A DNA stretch of 32,423 nucleotides from NCBI GenBank assembly GCA_023334545.1, contig JAADVB010000214.1, positions 1 to 32,423 on the forward strand. Reading direction: 5' to 3'. Source of the DNA: Salisapilia sapeloensis (taxonomy: Eukaryota > Oomycota > Peronosporomycetes > Peronosporales > Salisapiliaceae). Shown here piece by piece: positions 29,712-32,423 of this stretch (positions within the stretch are counted from its first letter, which is position 1; every line of letters starts with the position of its first letter). A model generated the notes under the pieces. The model was not told the DNA's origin. It saw only the letters and a list, made by a program, of their open reading frames with translations, and searched no databases. A program made the translations under genes and the position numbers.

Positions 29712-31831
29712 GGTGCTACAATCAAGCGTGTGGAGTTGGAGGCTGATTGGAAAATGAGAGCTCGAGGTGTCCGAGGTTCCGGTGATCCGGAAGGAAAATT
29801 GTTCGTGTTAGGAAACTGCAAGTAGAGCAAGAGTAGCGACATCTTTCCCTCGTGGAAGATGAAGCACTCCCGGCTATAGATGCGTGCTTGGAAGATGTGT
29901 GACTCTGGAGGATGGCACTGACCGCACTCCAGGCTAGTGAGATCGGACATCGATCATGCATGCGCCTATCTCTACTGCACCCGTGTGGGATCGCGCAGAG
30001 TTACCATCTACTACTGAGAACGGACACTCCGGTGAGCTGGGCGCCAGCTGAAGATCACCAGCTGTCCAGTTCGTCAGTATCGCCTTTGCCCTCGTTGTAA
30101 GGTTCTCCCCATTCTGCTTGTGCTTTTATTCTTTAGGTGCTTTGGTTGTCGATAGATACTGTCGCCGTTGGAAGGTATCAGTTACTAGCGTCGGTAGAGG
30201 TAGAGAAGGCAACCTTGTTTGACTGATTGGTCACTCGCTTGAGACGGACGACCGAAGCGTCAATCGAGACCACTTCAACAAGTCAATTGCTCTGTTCCTG
30301 ATCGGATCCGAGTTGGCTGATTTAGTAAGAAGGTGGCGGTAGACTAATCTTCAATGAAAAGCACAGATCTTGTAATGGGTACTCGCTAATTCAACCACAA
30401 TGCCTTCGTTCCTTTCGCATTCATGAAGATGTCTGTGACGTTTAGACTGTATTGGCAGAGGTCATGGACTAGTGGAGCTAGCATGTGGGAGGGTAGCAAG
30501 AGATAGAAGCAAAATATACACGAATATGTATTCTATGTCGACTATAGAGTCATCAGCGCAACAGGCAGAGTAAGGTCTTTTAATACTTTAGTAGACACGG
30601 ATAAGTCTATACTTGTATCCTGAAAACTTTATTCATAGGAAGGAGACCTTTACGCAGTACTAAACGCTTAGTAAAAGTATCTAGCTAGAGGAACTTGATA
30701 GACGTAAAACAGTCACGTATACGTCCGACATCTTTCGATCCGATCTGATAAGAAATGATCGATTGCCACTTCTACATATTACTTGCTGCGTCCTGGCGTG
30801 CGTGCTAGACTGGAGCAAGGCATGAGGGTGTGAAGACGTGGACAAAATGCACTCGCCCACGTCGACAGCCTAGTGCTAGACGAGCCGTTGTCTGTACTCT
30901 TTATATTTTGTTGCTGGATGTAGTCGCCAGTATCGAAGTTTAAAGAGCGGTGACATCATGCTAACGCCATTCGTCGTGCTAGTAGAGTGTGTGTGGATTG
31001 TTTCATGATCGTTCTAAATCCATTCTGATCGTTCGTCTGTGTCAGATCGGCATGTCTGTAAGATGAGTCGTCTGATCATCCAGAACGCTTCGAGCTTTAC
31101 CAACCGACAAAGATGGTAATCTACCATAAAGCTTACTTTTTTAAAGGCATCGTTCCTTCTTTACTCGTTTGAGTAATAGAGGCGGCCATATATGGGCATA
31201 GTCGCTCGCAACTCGCGCTTGTCTGAACCATAGATTGTATGGAAACCTCGGAAGTTTCTATCTTTCCATGCGTTAAACTGCAAAGATCGCGTTTTATCTC
31301 GCCTTCAGTATGCACAAGATACGCGATCTAATAGTCACGGAATCGCATGTGACGTAGACAAAGATACTTCTGCTTCACATGGATAAAGGGATGTAGTTTG
31401 GCTTTAGGCCTGCGTATTTACACTATATCTTACAGCTTGTGCATTGACACTAGTCCAAGTATTTCTATTCGAATATATTTTCATGCAATTGAGCTATATT
31501 GCTAACGGGCACGCCAGAGATGTGCTGGAAATCGCCTTGAGCTATCCTTCCCAGAAACCGCTTGAGTGGGTGAGTGCCAAGCGTCTGTGTCCGAACACGA
31601 GGCATACGTATAAATATTGGTGGATAGCTTTAAGCATGCCGTTGGCCCCAGGGTATCTTTGATTTTGGCGTTCATTGTGGCTCCTACCAACAGCTTATAA
31701 TACACTTAACCATTGCATTTGACAATATCTTGGCTATCTTATTCTCGTCTCCATCCTGACGCATGCAAGTGAGTCATCCACCTTGTCTGTCGTATCCATA
31801 AAATATGCAAAAGCCGTCCTCAAAGGTGGTG
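29712..31831. other. 2.1 kb spacer between permease and tRNA-Asp
   Basis: No supported coding region or RNA gene was found; frames are under 100 residues and lack motifs. The left end carries the permease promoter. A small perfect hairpin AGCTGG-GCG-CCAGCT lies near 30037-30051. Confidence 0.5.
29743..29750 (-). promoter_or_regulatory. CCAAT box upstream of the permease
   Basis: The minus strand reads CCAATCAG here, 32-39 bases before the permease start codon. The same CCAATCA core occurs twice in the SR-protein divergent promoter, so it may be a common promoter element in this genome. Confidence 0.45.
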
Positions 31832-31837
31832 AAAAAA
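31832..31837 (-). terminator. RNA polymerase III terminator of tRNA-Asp
   Basis: A run of six T on the minus strand begins 5 bases past the tRNA 3' end, the usual Pol III stop. Confidence 0.85.
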
Positions 31838-31841
31838 TAAG

Positions 31842-31913
31842 CTCCCCGACCGGGAATTGAACCCGGGTCACCCGCGTGACAGGCGGGTATACTAGCCACT
31901 ATACTATCGAGGA
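31842..31913 (-). tRNA. tRNA-Asp (GTC)
   Basis: The 72-base gene folds into a standard cloverleaf. The acceptor stem pairs TCCTCGA with TCGGGGA with one G-T wobble, and the discriminator base is G, as expected for tRNA-Asp. The anticodon loop is CTGTCAC, giving GTC (plus-strand 31878-31880). The T-arm carries GGTTCAATTCC, the internal B box. No intron is present and CCA is not encoded. A T6 terminator follows. Confidence 0.97.
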
Positions 31914-32250
31914 TTGCTGAAAATTGGCTTTCTTAATAAATATATAAAGCACAAAAAACGAATATACTCTGCTACAGCACTACTATGCATACTGAAATCA
32001 AGTATTTGTCGGCAGGAGGATCCGAATCTACAGTTCGTTGCCAAAGACTACTCTCTCTTCTCAACATGGAAATATAGACTAGAGAAGGGTTTCTACTAGC
32101 CTTTTACAACCAAATTTCAGCATAACAAACGCAACAATAGATTTCAAATCTAAACGTTTCTATACATTGATTCTTTCGTTCCTATAACGAGCGTCCTCTC
32201 TTTCGTCCTCCAAACATTTTCGTATCTATACATCCTCTACATCTCCACGC
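31914..32250. other. AT-rich spacer right of tRNA-Asp
   Basis: These 337 bases lie upstream of the tRNA and downstream of the partial minus-strand gene. Nothing beyond short AT-rich runs is seen. The 3' UTR of the next gene probably lies here. Confidence 0.5.
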
Positions 32251-32423
32251 TTATCGGCGAACAGCCTTGTTCTCGTCCTTCTCGAACAAAGCGTCGAACT
32301 GACGAGACTGGTTGATCGGGTTCTTTTGCAAATTCGCCATGCGGAAGCGGAACTGACGCCACGCACTTCCACGGTCGTCCTCGTGATGCAGCTCCGACGT
32401 ACGAGCATTCTTGTTAAAATAGA
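32251..32423 (-). CDS. 3' end of an unidentified gene (runs off the right edge)
   Basis: A minus-strand frame is open from the window edge to a TAA at 32251-32253, giving 56 residues plus stop. The visible C-terminus is hydrophilic and basic, with WRQFRFRMANLQKNP and a final FEKDENKAVRR. Its codon choice and even mix of residues look like real coding sequence rather than chance. Alternative frames across it are less protein-like. A 3' splice site inside the AT-rich first 20 bases at the edge is possible. I do not recognise the family. Confidence 0.55.
   Translation of the reverse strand, partial: YFNKNARTSELHHEDDRGSAWRQFRFRMANLQKNPINQSRQFDALFEKDENKAVRR

Noticed and set aside
30037-30051. Six-base-pair hairpin in the right spacer
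   Set aside because: Too short to support as an RNA gene or terminator in a eukaryote.

Overview
This window is nuclear DNA from a eukaryote. It has spliced genes with GT-AG introns, a tRNA-Asp gene with an oligo-T terminator, and no operons or Shine-Dalgarno sites. Several genes point to a flagellate: a cytosolic carboxypeptidase that trims tubulin tails, a Tubby-domain protein, and a NOXRED1-like dehydrogenase. With compact spacing and a fungus-like carboxylate permease, the best guess is an oomycete. The very short introns (mostly 48-63 bases) and tight packing would fit a compact genome such as a white rust (Albuginales), but that placement is only inference.

Layout. Bases 1-9507 are gene-dense: the 5' part of a leucine-rich-repeat gene (minus), a four-exon AGBL/CCP carboxypeptidase (plus), a four-exon EngB/YihA-type GTPase (minus), and an intronless 1474-residue P4-ATPase lipid flippase (plus). 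The carboxypeptidase and GTPase stop codons are only 11 bases apart. Bases 9508-19211 hold no gene I can support. This 9.7 kb desert has a core of about 3 kb (roughly 12.4-15.4 kb) with about 24% G+C, against 40-47% in its flanks and up to two thirds in the flippase gene. A small regional centromere or a replication origin is a reasonable hypothesis.

Bases 19212-29711 are dense again: a TPR plus double dsRNA-binding-domain protein (plus), a small two-pass membrane protein (minus), an RNPS1-like SR protein (minus), an unidentified lysine-tailed protein (plus), a RING-zinc finger-Tubby fusion (minus), a short NOXRED1-like dehydrogenase (minus), a mitochondrial Aim32/Apd1-type thioredoxin-like [2Fe-2S] protein that I pieced together from six exons (minus), and a JEN-type monocarboxylate permease (minus). 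The right end has a 2.1 kb spacer, tRNA-Asp(GTC), and the 3' end of an unidentified gene.

How the genes relate. Most are independent housekeeping or trafficking genes. The carboxypeptidase and the Tubby protein fit cilium/flagellum biology. The Aim32-like and NOXRED1-like genes are two redox genes in tandem with only 18 bases between stop and start, so they may share a transcript. The SR-protein gene and its divergent neighbour share a 155-base promoter with two mirror-image CCAAT boxes. All exon joins below were chosen by hand from splice signals, reading frame and family consensus, without transcript data.
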